This document shows positions 43,784-51,914 of a DNA stretch of 61,650 bases, piece by piece. A model generated the notes under the pieces. It searched no databases and was not told where the DNA came from. It saw only the letters and a program-made list of their open reading frames with translations. This stretch comes from an uncultured Bacteroidales bacterium (lineage in GTDB: Bacteria; Bacteroidota; Bacteroidia; Bacteroidales; Bacteroidaceae), in assembly GCA_902774275.1 (NCBI GenBank), contig CACYHN010000003.1, forward strand, positions 1 to 61,650, read 5' to 3'. Positions within the stretch are counted from its first letter, which is position 1. Every line of letters starts with the position of its first letter. Both the position numbers and the translations under genes were made by a program.

Positions 43784-44977
43784 GATCAGCGCAAGAGTAT
43801 CTTGCGCGATCATCAGCTCCTCATCAGTAGGCAGCACAACCACCTTAACTTTTGAATCCGGAGTGGAGATGATGCCGTCCTTGCCGAACATTATCTTAGC
43901 ATTCTGCTCCTTGTCAAGTTTAATGCCCAGAAACTCCATGTTCTCACAAACGGCCTCTCGGATCTCATGGCGGTTCTCGCCAACGCCGCCAGTAAAGATG
44001 ATTACATCAACTCCACCCATTGCAGCAGCAAAGGCGCCAATGTATTTCTTGATACGGTAAGCGTACATCTTCTTGGCCAGGGCAGCGCGCTCGTTGCCGG
44101 CCTCCATTGAAGCAGTAACCTCACGCATATCGGATGATACGCCTGATATGCCCAGCAGACCTGATTTCTTGTTTAGAAGGTTTGACATGCCGGTGCTGTC
44201 CAGGTGCTCCTTCTCCATGAGGAATGTCACTGCGCCACCGTCTATGTCGCCGCTGCGTGTACCCATCATGATACCCTCAAGCGGGGTCAGGCCCATTGTG
44301 GTGTCAATGCTCTTGCCATCCTTGACTGCGGTAATTGAGCCTCCGTTTCCAATGTGGCAGGTAATAATCTTTGAGCCCTTAACCGGCATATTCAGATATT
44401 TGAATATCTCGCCTGAAACAAAACGGTGTGATGTTCCGTGGAATCCGTAACGGCGTACTCCGTATTTCTCATACAGTTCGTATGGAATGGCGTACAGATA
44501 TGCATAGTCAGGCATGGTCTGATGGAAAGCTGTGTCAAACACACCAACCTGAGGAATGTTGGGGAGCAACTCGCTTACAGCGTTCACGCCCTTAAGGTTG
44601 GCTGGGTTGTGTAGCGGAGCCAGGTCGTTGCAGGCTGCGAATGCCTCAAGAACCTCAGGGGTAAGCAGCACGCTCTTATTGAACTTCTCTCCTCCGTGTA
44701 CCATACGGTGACCTACGGCGTTGAGTTCGTTAAGTGACTTGAGAACGGCATACTTGCCGGTTGTGAGCACCTCAAATATGAACTTTACTCCGCAGGTATG
44801 CTCAGGGATCTCCTTTTCAATTATGACCTTCTCGCCATTGGCATCGGTAAGTTTGAGGAAAGATCCCTTCATTCCAATCTTCTCTATTCCTCCCTGTGCT
44901 ATGACATTGTTCTTATCCATGTCAAACAGCTTGTACTTAATTGACGAGCTGCCGCAGTTCAAAACCAGAATCTTCAT
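43778..44977 (-). CDS. ackA: acetate kinase
   Basis: A 399-residue enzyme that converts acetyl phosphate and ADP to acetate and ATP, the energy-yielding end step of acetate fermentation. The start MKILVLNCGSSSIKYKLFD, the family signature RYGFHGTSHRFV near residue 175 and FTGGVGENRHEIRE near residue 325 are clear. It follows pta by five bases on the same strand. The stop codon lies within the heptad repeat array. Confidence 0.97.
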   Translation of the reverse strand: MKILVLNCGSSSIKYKLFDMDKNNVIAQGGIEKIGMKGSFLKLTDANGEKVIIEKEIPEHTCGVKFIFEVLTTGKYAVLKSLNELNAVGHRMVHGGEKFNKSVLLTPEVLEAFAACNDLAPLHNPANLKGVNAVSELLPNIPQVGVFDTAFHQTMPDYAYLYAIPYELYEKYGVRRYGFHGTSHRFVSGEIFKYLNMPVKGSKIITCHIGNGGSITAVKDGKSIDTTMGLTPLEGIMMGTRSGDIDGGAVTFLMEKEHLDSTGMSNLLNKKSGLLGISGVSSDMREVTASMEAGNERAALAKKMYAYRIKKYIGAFAAAMGGVDVIIFTGGVGENRHEIREAVCENMEFLGIKLDKEQNAKIMFGKDGIISTPDSKVKVVVLPTDEELMIAQDTLALIN

Positions 44978-44982
44978 AGTTA

Positions 44983-45996
44983 TTATGCCTTTTTGGCTGC
45001 CATTGCCTGATTGGCTGTGACAGCAATCATCTTATATACGTCATCAACTGAGCAGCCGCGTGACAGGTCGTTTACTGGGCGTGCAATACCCTGGAGGATA
45101 GGACCGATGGCCTCAGCGTTACCTATGCGCTGTACCAGTTTGTAGGCTATGTTACCAACCTCGAGGTTGGGGAATACCAGTACATTGGCCTTGCCGGCTA
45201 TTTCTGAACCAGGTGCCTTGCTTGCGCCTACAGAAGGAACTATGGCTGCATCAGCCTGGAGCTCTCCGTCAATCTTGAGGGTGGGAGCCAGTTCCTTAGC
45301 CTTGGCGAGAGCGGTGGTAACCTTGTCAACAACCTCATGCTTGGCTGAACCTTTGGTTGAGAAACTCAGCATAGCCACGCGAGGCTCTGCAAATCCAGCT
45401 ACTGCTGTTGCTGTGCCTGCTGATGCTACGGCTATCTGTGCCAACTGGTCTGCATCGGGTACCGGAGTAACGGCGCAGTCTGCAAATACCATGATACCAT
45501 TCTCGCCATACTGCGGGGTCTTGGTCAACATGATGAATGCACCTGATACTACTGATATGCCGGGAGCGGTCTTTATTATCTGGAGTGCAGGACGGAGTAC
45601 GTTGCCTGTGGTGTTGCGTGCACCTGCTAACTGGCCATCGGCATCGCCGCTCTTGATGATAAGGCATCCCAGGTAGAGGGGGTCAAGCACCTTCTTCTGT
45701 GCCTCCTCAATTGTCATGCCTTTGTTTTTTCTGAGTTCGAACAGTAGATTAGCATATTCGTCCTTCTTGGGGTTGTTTTCGGGGTCAATGATTGTGGCCT
45801 TTGAAATGCTCTTGAGTCCCCACTGTGCGGCAAGTGCCTCAATTTCCTTTTTGTTACCCAAAATGATAAGGTCTGCCACACCATCTGCCAGAACCCTGTC
45901 GGCTGCCTTGAGTGTACGTTCCTCAGTACCTTCCGGCAACACAATGCGCTGCTTGTTTTCTTTAGCTCGCGCAATAATCTGCTCCATTAATTCCAT
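44983..45996 (-). CDS. pta: phosphate acetyltransferase
   Basis: A 337-residue enzyme of the short Pta type (no N-terminal regulatory domain). It makes acetyl phosphate from acetyl-CoA, feeding AckA. It has [16 protein letters not shown] near residue 18, the family C-terminal region with [17 protein letters not shown] near residue 268 and [13 protein letters not shown] near residue 306. The ATG at 45996 ([15 protein letters not shown]) is used; upstream in-frame codons look non-coding and lie within the promoter. Confidence 0.96.
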   Translation of the reverse strand: MELMEQIIARAKENKQRIVLPEGTEERTLKAADRVLADGVADLIILGNKKEIEALAAQWGLKSISKATIIDPENNPKKDEYANLLFELRKNKGMTIEEAQKKVLDPLYLGCLIIKSGDADGQLAGARNTTGNVLRPALQIIKTAPGISVVSGAFIMLTKTPQYGENGIMVFADCAVTPVPDADQLAQIAVASAGTATAVAGFAEPRVAMLSFSTKGSAKHEVVDKVTTALAKAKELAPTLKIDGELQADAAIVPSVGASKAPGSEIAGKANVLVFPNLEVGNIAYKLVQRIGNAEAIGPILQGIARPVNDLSRGCSVDDVYKMIAVTANQAMAAKKA

Positions 45997-46040
45997 AACT
46001 ATATGTGTTAAATTGTAAACTCCACTTAGCAAAATCGCCA

Positions 46041-46048
46041 CAAAATTA
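46041..46048 (-). promoter_or_regulatory. -7 promoter element of pta-ackA
   Basis: Read on the minus strand this is TAATTTTG, matching TAnnTTTG, 44 bases before the pta start. Confidence 0.5.
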
Positions 46049-46212
46049 CACTTTTTCCCAATACCCCCACCTTAAATTATAATAAATGATTGCAGATGCA
46101 ATCAGCTGTTGGCTATTAGCTATAGGCAATTGGCTTAAATGGCTCGATGCTGCGTGTAAATTAAAGCTACGCAGGTGCATACGTATTGGGGCGAGTGAGT
46201 CCCCGAGCGAGA

Positions 46213-46301
46213 GCGGCCGGGTAGGCCGCCAAGCTCCCGAAGGGAGCGCATTTGCTGTGGCAAATTAAAATAAGGCCCGAGGTCCCGATTTTAATCCTCG
46301 G
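46213..46301. repeat. hairpin-rich intergenic element, copy 3
   Basis: Three hairpins follow each other: GCGGCC/GGCCGC (46213-46229), GCTCCC/GGGAGC (46233-46247) and ATTTGC/GCAAAT (46250-46265). The last runs into CAAATTAAAATAAGG (46261-46275). A fourth hairpin (CCCGAGG / CCTCGGG, 46276-46302) follows and coincides with the tRNA-like inverted copy. Motif order matches the element at 22876-22937. Confidence 0.5.
46279..46301 (+). repeat. inverted copy of the variable loop and T-arm of tRNA-Met
   Basis: This 23-base segment on the plus strand matches 21 of 23 bases of the minus-strand tRNA-Met gene (46349-46371: end of anticodon stem, variable loop, T-arm). The two copies therefore form an inverted repeat around the tRNA terminator. 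The two differences are in the T-stem closing pair and loop. Confidence 0.75.
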
Positions 46302-46310
46302 GATTGATAC

Positions 46311-46339
46311 AAAAAAAGAGGTCAAAGACCTCCTTTTTT
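46311..46339 (-). terminator. terminator of the tRNA-Met gene
   Basis: A 13-base stem (46311-46323 with 46327-46339, one weak pair) has a three-base loop. It is followed by T-rich sequence on the minus strand, directly after the tRNA 3' end. Confidence 0.75.
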
Positions 46340-46340
46340 G

Positions 46341-46414
46341 TAGCGGGACCGAGGATTGAACTCGGGACCTCATGATTATGAATCATGCGCTCTAACCAGC
46401 TGAGCTATCCCGCC
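46341..46414 (-). tRNA. tRNA-Met (anticodon CAT)
   Basis: A complete 74-base cloverleaf on the minus strand. Acceptor stem GGCGGGA / TCCCGCT (first pair G-U), D-arm GCTC AGCTGGTTA GAGC, anticodon arm CATGA TTCATAA TCATG with CAT at 46378-46380, and T-arm CCGAG TTCAATC CTCGG. CCA is not encoded. The arms resemble elongator tRNA-Met of Bacteroides rather than the initiator (no run of three G-C pairs in the anticodon stem). A CAT anticodon could also belong to lysidine-modified tRNA-Ile, so identity is not absolute. Confidence 0.93.
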
Positions 46415-46435
46415 ATCGCTTTACTTAAGCGGGTG

Positions 46436-46467
46436 CAAAGGTAATGCTCATTTTTGATACCTGCAAC
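46436..46467 (-). promoter_or_regulatory. promoter of tRNA-Met
   Basis: On the minus strand GTTG (46464-46467), 20 bases, then TACCTTTG (46436-46443), ending about 22 bases before the tRNA 5' end. Confidence 0.65.
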
Positions 46468-46509
46468 TTTTAAGCATCATATTTTTATTGGAAATTTGTT
46501 CCGTATTCA

Positions 46510-46541
46510 TTTGGAAATTAAACGATTTTAATATTTCTTTG
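46510..46541 (+). promoter_or_regulatory. promoter of the START-like gene
   Basis: TTTG (46510-46513), 20 bases, TTTCTTTG (46534-46541). The -7 box differs from the consensus at one base. It leaves a leader of about 55 bases that can form a weak GC-rich hairpin (GCGG...CCGC). Confidence 0.5.
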
Positions 46542-46603
46542 CAATTAGAACCATGCGGGGCCAGAGCGTGACGTTTTGTTCCGCAACTTGAAACAATTTT
46601 GCT

Positions 46604-47005
46604 ATGATTACAGATAAAGCTATACCTACCAAGACTAAGGTCGTTTTAGAATATGTGTTGAGTTCACAGTCGGTTCCCATGATTTGGGAGTCTATAGCTA
46701 CTGCGCCAGGGCTTACTTCTTGGTTCGCTGATAATGTCCAGTCAGACGGTAAGAATTTTCATTTTACATGGGGAAAACATGAATCGCGTGTAGCAGAACT
46801 GATAAACTGTCGTCAGAATACATATGTTCGTTTTCATTGGCTTGATGATGAACCGGGAACTTTCTTTGAGATACGTATAGCAAAGAATGATCTTACATCA
46901 AATTACTCTCTTGAAATAATTGATTTCGCGGATTTGGGCGCTGAAGATGAGGTTCGTAGCCTTTGGGACACATCAATGGATGCTTTGAGGCGTTGTGGCC
47001 TCTGA
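46604..47005 (+). CDS. START-like (SRPBCC fold) domain protein
   Basis: A 133-residue soluble protein of a Bacteroidota family annotated as START-like/AHSA1-like. It shows the helix-grip pattern: SVPMIWESIATAPGLTSWFADNV near residue 25 and a long C-terminal helix (DEVRSLWDTSMDALRRCG). Such folds bind small hydrophobic ligands or act as co-chaperones; the ligand is unknown. It precedes the LptF/G-type gene, but that gene has its own promoter. No Shine-Dalgarno sequence is seen. Confidence 0.82.
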   Translation: MITDKAIPTKTKVVLEYVLSSQSVPMIWESIATAPGLTSWFADNVQSDGKNFHFTWGKHESRVAELINCRQNTYVRFHWLDDEPGTFFEIRIAKNDLTSNYSLEIIDFADLGAEDEVRSLWDTSMDALRRCGL

Positions 47006-47051
47006 TTGGTAATATTACACCTCCTTTTATATTTTAAGTTGCCGTTCTATA

Positions 47052-47083
47052 GTTGCAGAAGTTAGCCAATTGTAGTATCTTTG
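47052..47083 (+). promoter_or_regulatory. promoter of the LptF/LptG-type gene
   Basis: GTTG (47052-47055), 20 bases, TATCTTTG (47076-47083), a strong match, 26 bases before the start. Confidence 0.7.
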
Positions 47084-47109
47084 CAGTTTGGAAATTTCTG
47101 TACTTCTGA

Positions 47110-48990
47110 ATGAGACCGAAAAGATTAGATATCTTTATACTTAAAAGCTTTTTGCTGCTGTTTGTGGCGGCATTTGCCATCTGTCTTTTCGTGCTGTTGA
47201 TGAATGTGCTTTGGCGTTATGCTGAGGACATTATCGGTAAAGGTCTCAGCTTTGTTTTTCTTGCCAAGTTTTTCTGGGAGTTTGCACTTACTCTCGTGCC
47301 ACAGGCATTGCCGCTTGCCGTGCTTATGGCATCACTCATAACATTCGGCAATTTTGGTGAAAGACTGGAACTGCTTGCCATGAAGACTGCAGGTATTCCT
47401 CTACTCCGTATAATGAGTCCGGTTATGGTGTTTTCCTTCTTCCTGGCAGGAGTATCGTTTTATTTTCAGAATGTGACGGTGCCCCGTGCCGCCCAGAATC
47501 TCTATTCTATTATATTCTCAATAGATGAGAAGAGCCCGGAACTTGAAATACCGGAAGGTGTGTTTTACAGCCAGATCAAGGGTTATAACATGTACGTTAA
47601 GCATAAGAACTTTGATACTGGTTTTATGTATGATGTCACCATTTATGATTTCAGTGAAGGGTATGACAAAATGAACGTGATTGTATCGGACTCCGCAAAT
47701 ATGGAAACTACGGCCGATAAGCATCATATCTATCTGCATCTGTACAGCGGTGAACAGTTTGGTCAGGATAATGATGTGGAAAGCAAAGGTAAACCGTACA
47801 GACGGGAGGGATTCCGTGAAAAGCATATCTTGCTTGAATTCAACTCTGACATGGCAGAAGCTCCTGAAGGATTGGTCAGCTCTCAGGCCATGAGTAAGAA
47901 CATGAATGAAATCAAGCATACTATTGATTCATTGTCTTCTAATCAGGACAGTATAGGACGTGGCAATCTGAGTGAATACAGACTTTCTGCTTTAAATACG
48001 TTCCGACTGAGCAAGTCTGATTCGGCGGCATTTGATAAGCTGACCTCAAAGATTATAAGTGCAGATAGCGTTTATGCTGTTTCCAGCCGTAACAAACAGG
48101 TTGATATTAAGAGCAGCATGCGTTCCAAGATACAGAACCAGGCTAGTGAACTGGCTATCAAGAGTACCAATATGTATTATGGTGACAGAACCATACGTAA
48201 GCATTGGATAGAATGGATGAAAAAGATAACCAATGCACTTTCCGTGTTGATATTCTTCTTCATTGGAGCTCCGCTGGGGGCTATTATCAGAAAGGGAGGT
48301 TTGGGCGTGCCGGTAATCGTATCGGTTTTTACATTCATACTTTTCTATATAACATCTGTTTCAGGTGATAAAATGTATCGCGAGGGTGAATGGAGCATTG
48401 TGGGGTGCTGGTTCAGCGTGATGGTGCTGTCTCCTCTCAGTGTGTTCTTTACCGTAAAGGCCAATAGTGATTCAACTCTGTTCCAATGGGATGTTATTAT
48501 AGAGTTCTTCCGATATTGGTTCGGAACTAAGGTGAACCGTAATATTGTACGTAAGGATGTAGTTATAGATGATCCTGACAGGCAGGAGTGCCTTGAGGCT
48601 CTTTATGACATCAAGCAGCGTAGCATTGCACTGGGGCAGTCCAGGCTGCTTTGTTCTGTGCCTAATTACGGCAAACTGTTCTTTGGCTCAGTTGATTCAT
48701 CGGAACTTACAGAACTTGGAGTAGAGCTGGACAAGCTGATAATGGAGATGGGTAACAGTCGTGACAGGGTTGAACTGGATCTGTTGAATGGTTTTCCCAT
48801 TTTACAGAGTCATGGCGTTCAGCCTCCTTTTGCCAGGAAATGGGCAAATATGGCAGTGGGAATAGTATTTCCGCTTGGACTACTGTTTGAGCTTAGGGCG
48901 TGGCTCTTTTCCCGTAAGCTCAAAAGGCAGATGGTCAAAACCACTCAGGCTGCAGAGAACCTTATTGAATATATGACAAACAACAAATAA
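47110..48990 (+). CDS. LptF/LptG-family lipopolysaccharide export permease, long form
   Basis: A 626-residue inner membrane protein of the YjgP/YjgQ family, part of the LptB2FG transporter that extracts lipopolysaccharide. Three N-terminal membrane segments (about 12-120) are followed by a periplasmic beta-jellyroll region with a helical insertion (about 260-360), then membrane segments near 370-450. A C-terminal extension of roughly 150 residues ends in another hydrophobic segment (WANMAVGIVFPLGLLFEL). E. coli LptF and LptG are about 360 residues, so this is the long Bacteroidota form. The aminotransferase gene starts three bases after it. Confidence 0.88.
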   Translation: MRPKRLDIFILKSFLLLFVAAFAICLFVLLMNVLWRYAEDIIGKGLSFVFLAKFFWEFALTLVPQALPLAVLMASLITFGNFGERLELLAMKTAGIPLLRIMSPVMVFSFFLAGVSFYFQNVTVPRAAQNLYSIIFSIDEKSPELEIPEGVFYSQIKGYNMYVKHKNFDTGFMYDVTIYDFSEGYDKMNVIVSDSANMETTADKHHIYLHLYSGEQFGQDNDVESKGKPYRREGFREKHILLEFNSDMAEAPEGLVSSQAMSKNMNEIKHTIDSLSSNQDSIGRGNLSEYRLSALNTFRLSKSDSAAFDKLTSKIISADSVYAVSSRNKQVDIKSSMRSKIQNQASELAIKSTNMYYGDRTIRKHWIEWMKKITNALSVLIFFFIGAPLGAIIRKGGLGVPVIVSVFTFILFYITSVSGDKMYREGEWSIVGCWFSVMVLSPLSVFFTVKANSDSTLFQWDVIIEFFRYWFGTKVNRNIVRKDVVIDDPDRQECLEALYDIKQRSIALGQSRLLCSVPNYGKLFFGSVDSSELTELGVELDKLIMEMGNSRDRVELDLLNGFPILQSHGVQPPFARKWANMAVGIVFPLGLLFELRAWLFSRKLKRQMVKTTQAAENLIEYMTNNK

Positions 48991-48993
48991 AAA

Positions 48994-50184
48994 ATGGCAC
49001 AGATTTCAGATCGAGTCAACAGACTCGCGGCATCGGCAACATTTGCTATGCTGCAAAAGAGCAACGAACTTTCGGCACAGGGTGTCGATGTAGTTAACAT
49101 GAGTGTTGGTGAACCGGATTTCAATACGCCTGATTATGTAAAGAAGGCTGCTGTTGAGGCCGTGGAGCAGAACTACTCTAAGTACTCACCCGTTCCGGGC
49201 TATATGTGGCTGCGTAAGGCTTGCTCTGACAAACTTAAACGTGAGAATAATCTTGATTATGCACCCGCGGAGATACTGGTTTCCACAGGAGCTAAACAGT
49301 CTCTTTGCAATGTGATTATGGCTATCATAAATCCGGGCGATGAGGTCCTGCTTCCTTCTCCCTGCTGGGTAAGCTATCCTGAGATGGTTAAGCTGGCAGG
49401 CGGCGTGCCTGTTGCAATCAGGGCCGGTATTGATCAGGACTTCAAGGTTACGGCAGCTCAGGTAGAAGCAGCCATTACTCCTAAGACCAAAGCTATTATG
49501 ATTTGTTCGCCTTCAAATCCTACAGGTTCTGTATATAGTAAGGAGGAACTTGAATCAATTGCCAAGGTTCTTAACAAATATCCCGATGTATTCATCGTAT
49601 CGGATGAGATATATGAGCACATCAACTTTGTAGGCGGACACCAGAGCATGGCTCAGTTCGTCGATAAGAATCGTATTGCTGTCATCAACGGTGTTTCCAA
49701 GGCTTATGCAATGACCGGTTGGCGTATAGGTTTCATGGCTGGTCCGGAGTGGCTCGTCAAGGCTTGCAACAAATTGCAGGGTCAATATACCAGTGGCACG
49801 TGCTCCGTTGCCCAGAAGGCGGCTCAGGTTGCATTTGATGGTCCGCAGGACGATGTTGAAAAGATGCGTCAGGTGTTCCAGAAGCGTCGTGACCTGATAG
49901 TTTCTCTTGCCAAGGAGATTCCGGGCTTTGAGGTTAATAATCCTCAGGGTGCTTTCTACCTGTTCCCCAAGTGTGATTCATACTTTGGCAAACGTTATGG
50001 TGATAAGGTGATAAACAGTGCTGAAGACCTGGCTATGTATCTGCTTGAGGTAGGTCACGTGGCAACTGTGGGCGGTACGGCTTTTGGCTCTCCTGAGTGC
50101 ATACGTTTCAGTTATGCTACCAGTGAGGATAAGATTAAGGAGGCTTTTCGTCGCATAAAGGAGGCGCTTGCTAATCTGAAATGA
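48994..50184 (+). CDS. aspC: PLP-dependent aspartate-type aminotransferase
   Basis: A 396-residue class I aminotransferase of the thermophilic AspC subgroup. It has the N-terminal SVGEPDFNTPDYVKKAA, the SPSNPTGSVYSKEEL motif near residue 172, SDEIYEHI near residue 203, and the PLP-binding Lys236 in GVSKAYAMTGWRIGF. It probably interconverts aspartate and oxaloacetate; broader specificity is possible. Co-transcribed with the LptF/G-type gene; functional connection not obvious. Confidence 0.93.
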   Translation: MAQISDRVNRLAASATFAMLQKSNELSAQGVDVVNMSVGEPDFNTPDYVKKAAVEAVEQNYSKYSPVPGYMWLRKACSDKLKRENNLDYAPAEILVSTGAKQSLCNVIMAIINPGDEVLLPSPCWVSYPEMVKLAGGVPVAIRAGIDQDFKVTAAQVEAAITPKTKAIMICSPSNPTGSVYSKEELESIAKVLNKYPDVFIVSDEIYEHINFVGGHQSMAQFVDKNRIAVINGVSKAYAMTGWRIGFMAGPEWLVKACNKLQGQYTSGTCSVAQKAAQVAFDGPQDDVEKMRQVFQKRRDLIVSLAKEIPGFEVNNPQGAFYLFPKCDSYFGKRYGDKVINSAEDLAMYLLEVGHVATVGGTAFGSPECIRFSYATSEDKIKEAFRRIKEALANLK

Positions 50185-50195
50185 GCAGATTTAAT

Positions 50196-50234
50196 AAAAA
50201 GGCAGGGGTTCCAAAATCGGAACCACTGCTTTTT
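50196..50234. terminator. terminator between aspC and the ferredoxin gene
   Basis: A stem of about 15 bp with one bulge (around GGCAGGGGTTCC and GGAACCACTGC) is flanked by A on the left and a T run on the right. It can serve both convergent genes. Confidence 0.8.
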
Positions 50235-50252
50235 GTTTTGTCCTCTTGGGAA

Positions 50253-50423
50253 TTATTCTCCCGGGTGGATAGCCTCTGACGGGCAGACGCCGGCGCAAGT
50301 GCCGCAGTCTACGCACAGATCAGGGTTGATTGAATACTTATCGCCCTCAGAGATAGCCTCAGACGGACATTCATCGATGCAAGTTCCGCAAGCGATGCAG
50401 TCGTCACCAATTACGTATGCCAT
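50253..50423 (-). CDS. 2[4Fe-4S] ferredoxin
   Basis: A 56-residue clostridial-type ferredoxin. Two complete cluster motifs, CIACGTCIDECP and CVDCGTCAGVCP, each have the CxxCxxCxxxCP spacing. It carries electrons for anaerobic metabolism, for example pyruvate:ferredoxin oxidoreductase. The ATG at 50423 gives the standard MAYVIGDDC start; the longer open frame runs through the promoter. It is a single gene. Confidence 0.95.
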   Translation of the reverse strand: MAYVIGDDCIACGTCIDECPSEAISEGDKYSINPDLCVDCGTCAGVCPSEAIHPGE

Positions 50424-50454
50424 AGTTGTCTTTTGTTTTTTGGTTTGTGTGACG

Positions 50455-50486
50455 CAAAAATACACACTTTTGAGTACTCTACCAAA
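50455..50486 (-). promoter_or_regulatory. promoter of the ferredoxin gene
   Basis: On the minus strand TTTG (50483-50486), 20 bases, TATTTTTG (50455-50462). Both parts and the spacing match the consensus. Confidence 0.72.
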
Positions 50487-50536
50487 TGACGCGCCTGTTT
50501 TTACAATAACTTGCATTATTCATCGTTTTTATAGGG

Positions 50537-51292
50537 ATGATTAAACCCCGATATATCAAGTGTGCGCCATTAGTTCTGGCAATACTGTTTATGCTTGCTC
50601 CTCTGTTAGGGGCAGGTTGCCTTTTTGCGCAGGAACGAAAGATACAGAATAGGCCGTTTCTTGATGACAGGGTCTGGCATTACGGTTTCTTGGTGGGTTT
50701 CAATATCCAGGATTTTGCAATAGCAAACAAAGGATTGCCCTATATTAATTCAGAAGGCAGGGCGGAGTATTGGTATGCCGATGTCCCTGAGTATATTCCC
50801 GGATTCAGTGTCGGTATCTTGGGCGAGATTAAAGCAAATGATTGGCTGTCGGTCAGGCTTATCCCTACAATGCATTTCGGTGACAAGAAAGTCGTTTTCA
50901 AGGAACAGCGTACGGGTAAAATCACGGAACAGTATTTGAAATCCACTCTTCTTTCTATTCCGGTAGATCTCAAGTTCAGTGCAATCAGGTTTAATAATTA
51001 TCGTCCATATGTGGTTGTTGGTGCAGCGCCTACTTTTGATCTTACTGTGAAAAAAGGTAAGGAACTGCTTGTTACACCGGCTGATCTTTTGGTAGAGATA
51101 GGTATGGGCCTTGATTTGTATTATCCTTTCTTCAAGATGATTCCTGAACTCAAATTCAGTTTTGGCCTTAAGGACCTGCTCGTACCCGGAAAAAAGCGCA
51201 CAGACTTGACGGACGATGTCTTGCTTAAATATACCAATTCGATTAAAGAGGTTCGCAGCAGTATGATTACGCTGATACTCTATTTTGAATAA
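50537..51292 (+). CDS. porT: type IX secretion outer membrane protein PorT
   Basis: A 251-residue outer membrane beta-barrel. The signal peptide ends LFAQ (residue 32). Family features follow: DRVWHYGFLVGFNIQDFAI near residue 43, the strand SVRLIPTMHFGDKKVVFKE near residue 103 and IPVDLKFSAIRFNNYRPYV near residue 140. The C-terminal aromatic (LILYFE) is typical of a final strand. PorT is needed for type IX secretion, but its precise function is uncertain. It is far from porU-porV and sprA and stands alone. Confidence 0.88.
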   Translation: MIKPRYIKCAPLVLAILFMLAPLLGAGCLFAQERKIQNRPFLDDRVWHYGFLVGFNIQDFAIANKGLPYINSEGRAEYWYADVPEYIPGFSVGILGEIKANDWLSVRLIPTMHFGDKKVVFKEQRTGKITEQYLKSTLLSIPVDLKFSAIRFNNYRPYVVVGAAPTFDLTVKKGKELLVTPADLLVEIGMGLDLYYPFFKMIPELKFSFGLKDLLVPGKKRTDLTDDVLLKYTNSIKEVRSSMITLILYFE

Positions 51293-51323
51293 GAATCTTT
51301 TTCAGGTGTTTTTATAAAAAAAT

Positions 51324-51354
51324 TTTGCTTTGAAATAAAAAGGTGCTATCTTTG
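51324..51354 (+). promoter_or_regulatory. promoter of rplS with an 80-base leader
   Basis: TTTG (51324-51327), 19 bases, TATCTTTG (51347-51354). The mRNA leader to 51436 is about 76 bases and could carry autoregulatory structure, though no known L19 leader pattern is recognised. Confidence 0.7.
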
Positions 51355-51436
51355 CGCCGCTTTATGCGATCGCTGTCAAGGAAGAGTAACTTGGTATGTC
51401 GCCTAAAGTTCTGGAACAACTACAATTTTTGTAAAG

Positions 51437-51796
51437 ATGGATTTAATCAAAATTGCAGAAGAGGCTTTTGCTACAGGTAATGAGGGTAAGTTCCCCGCAT
51501 TCAAATCAGGTGACACAGTAACTGTAGCATATCGTATTGTTGAAGGTAACAAAGAGCGTATTCAGCTGTATCGTGGTGTGGTTATCAAGATCAGCGGTCA
51601 TGGTGACAACCGCCGTTTCACTGTCCGCAAGATGTCTGGTACCGTTGGTGTGGAGCGTATTTTCCCCATCAGTTCACCCGCTATTGACAGCATTGAGGTC
51701 AATAAGGTAGGTAAGGTACGTCGTGCAAAACTTTACTATCTGCGCAATCTTACCGGTAAGAAGGCCCGTATCCGTGAGAAGAGGGCAAACGCCTGA
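51437..51796 (+). CDS. rplS: 50S ribosomal protein L19
   Basis: A 119-residue protein, with [22 protein letters not shown] near residue 22, [19 protein letters not shown] near residue 47 and the family ending [21 protein letters not shown]19 lies at the interface of the 50S and 30S subunits. It is a single gene with its own promoter and terminator rather than in the common rimM-trmD-rplS operon (rimM is at 12480). Confidence 0.96.
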   Translation: MDLIKIAEEAFATGNEGKFPAFKSGDTVTVAYRIVEGNKERIQLYRGVVIKISGHGDNRRFTVRKMSGTVGVERIFPISSPAIDSIEVNKVGKVRRAKLYYLRNLTGKKARIREKRANA

Positions 51797-51816
51797 TTAT
51801 ACGGAGCTCGAGACAG

Positions 51817-51848
51817 TAAGCGGCAGCCATAAGGTTGCCGCTTATTTT
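51817..51848 (+). terminator. terminator of rplS
   Basis: A 12-bp stem (51817-51828 with 51833-51844, one G-U pair) has an ATAA-type loop and a following TTTT. Confidence 0.8.
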
Positions 51849-51876
51849 GTTGTCTGCACAGATTGTTTTACCTTTG
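51846..51876 (+). promoter_or_regulatory. promoter of the Wzi-family gene
   Basis: TTTG (51846-51849), 19 bases, TACCTTTG (51869-51876), immediately after the rplS terminator. Confidence 0.65.
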
Positions 51877-51914
51877 AAACGATAAAGGTAATCGTCAGTA
51901 AATAAAACAGTATA

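Larger units (their letters stand above)
45997..46340. other. intergenic region between pta and tRNA-Met
   Basis: This 344-base stretch has no credible gene. It contains the pta -7 box (46041-46048), some short repeats of TTGGCTA type near 46110-46135, copy 3 of the hairpin-rich element (46213-46301), an inverted partial copy of the tRNA-Met gene (46279-46301) and the tRNA terminator. A 60-codon open frame at 46086-46268 crosses the hairpins and is not convincing. Confidence 0.6.

Noticed and set aside
46086-46268. 60-codon open frame between pta and tRNA-Met
   Set aside because: It overlaps three consecutive hairpins of the repeat element and its protein has low complexity with no start signal.
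46341-46414. Initiator tRNA or tRNA-Ile2 reading for the CAT tRNA
   Set aside because: The anticodon stem lacks the G-C run of initiators and the arms look like elongator tRNA-Met; tRNA-Ile2 cannot be fully excluded but is less likely.
51355-51436. Riboswitch in the rplS leader
   Set aside because: No pattern of a known riboswitch or ribosomal leader class could be recognised.
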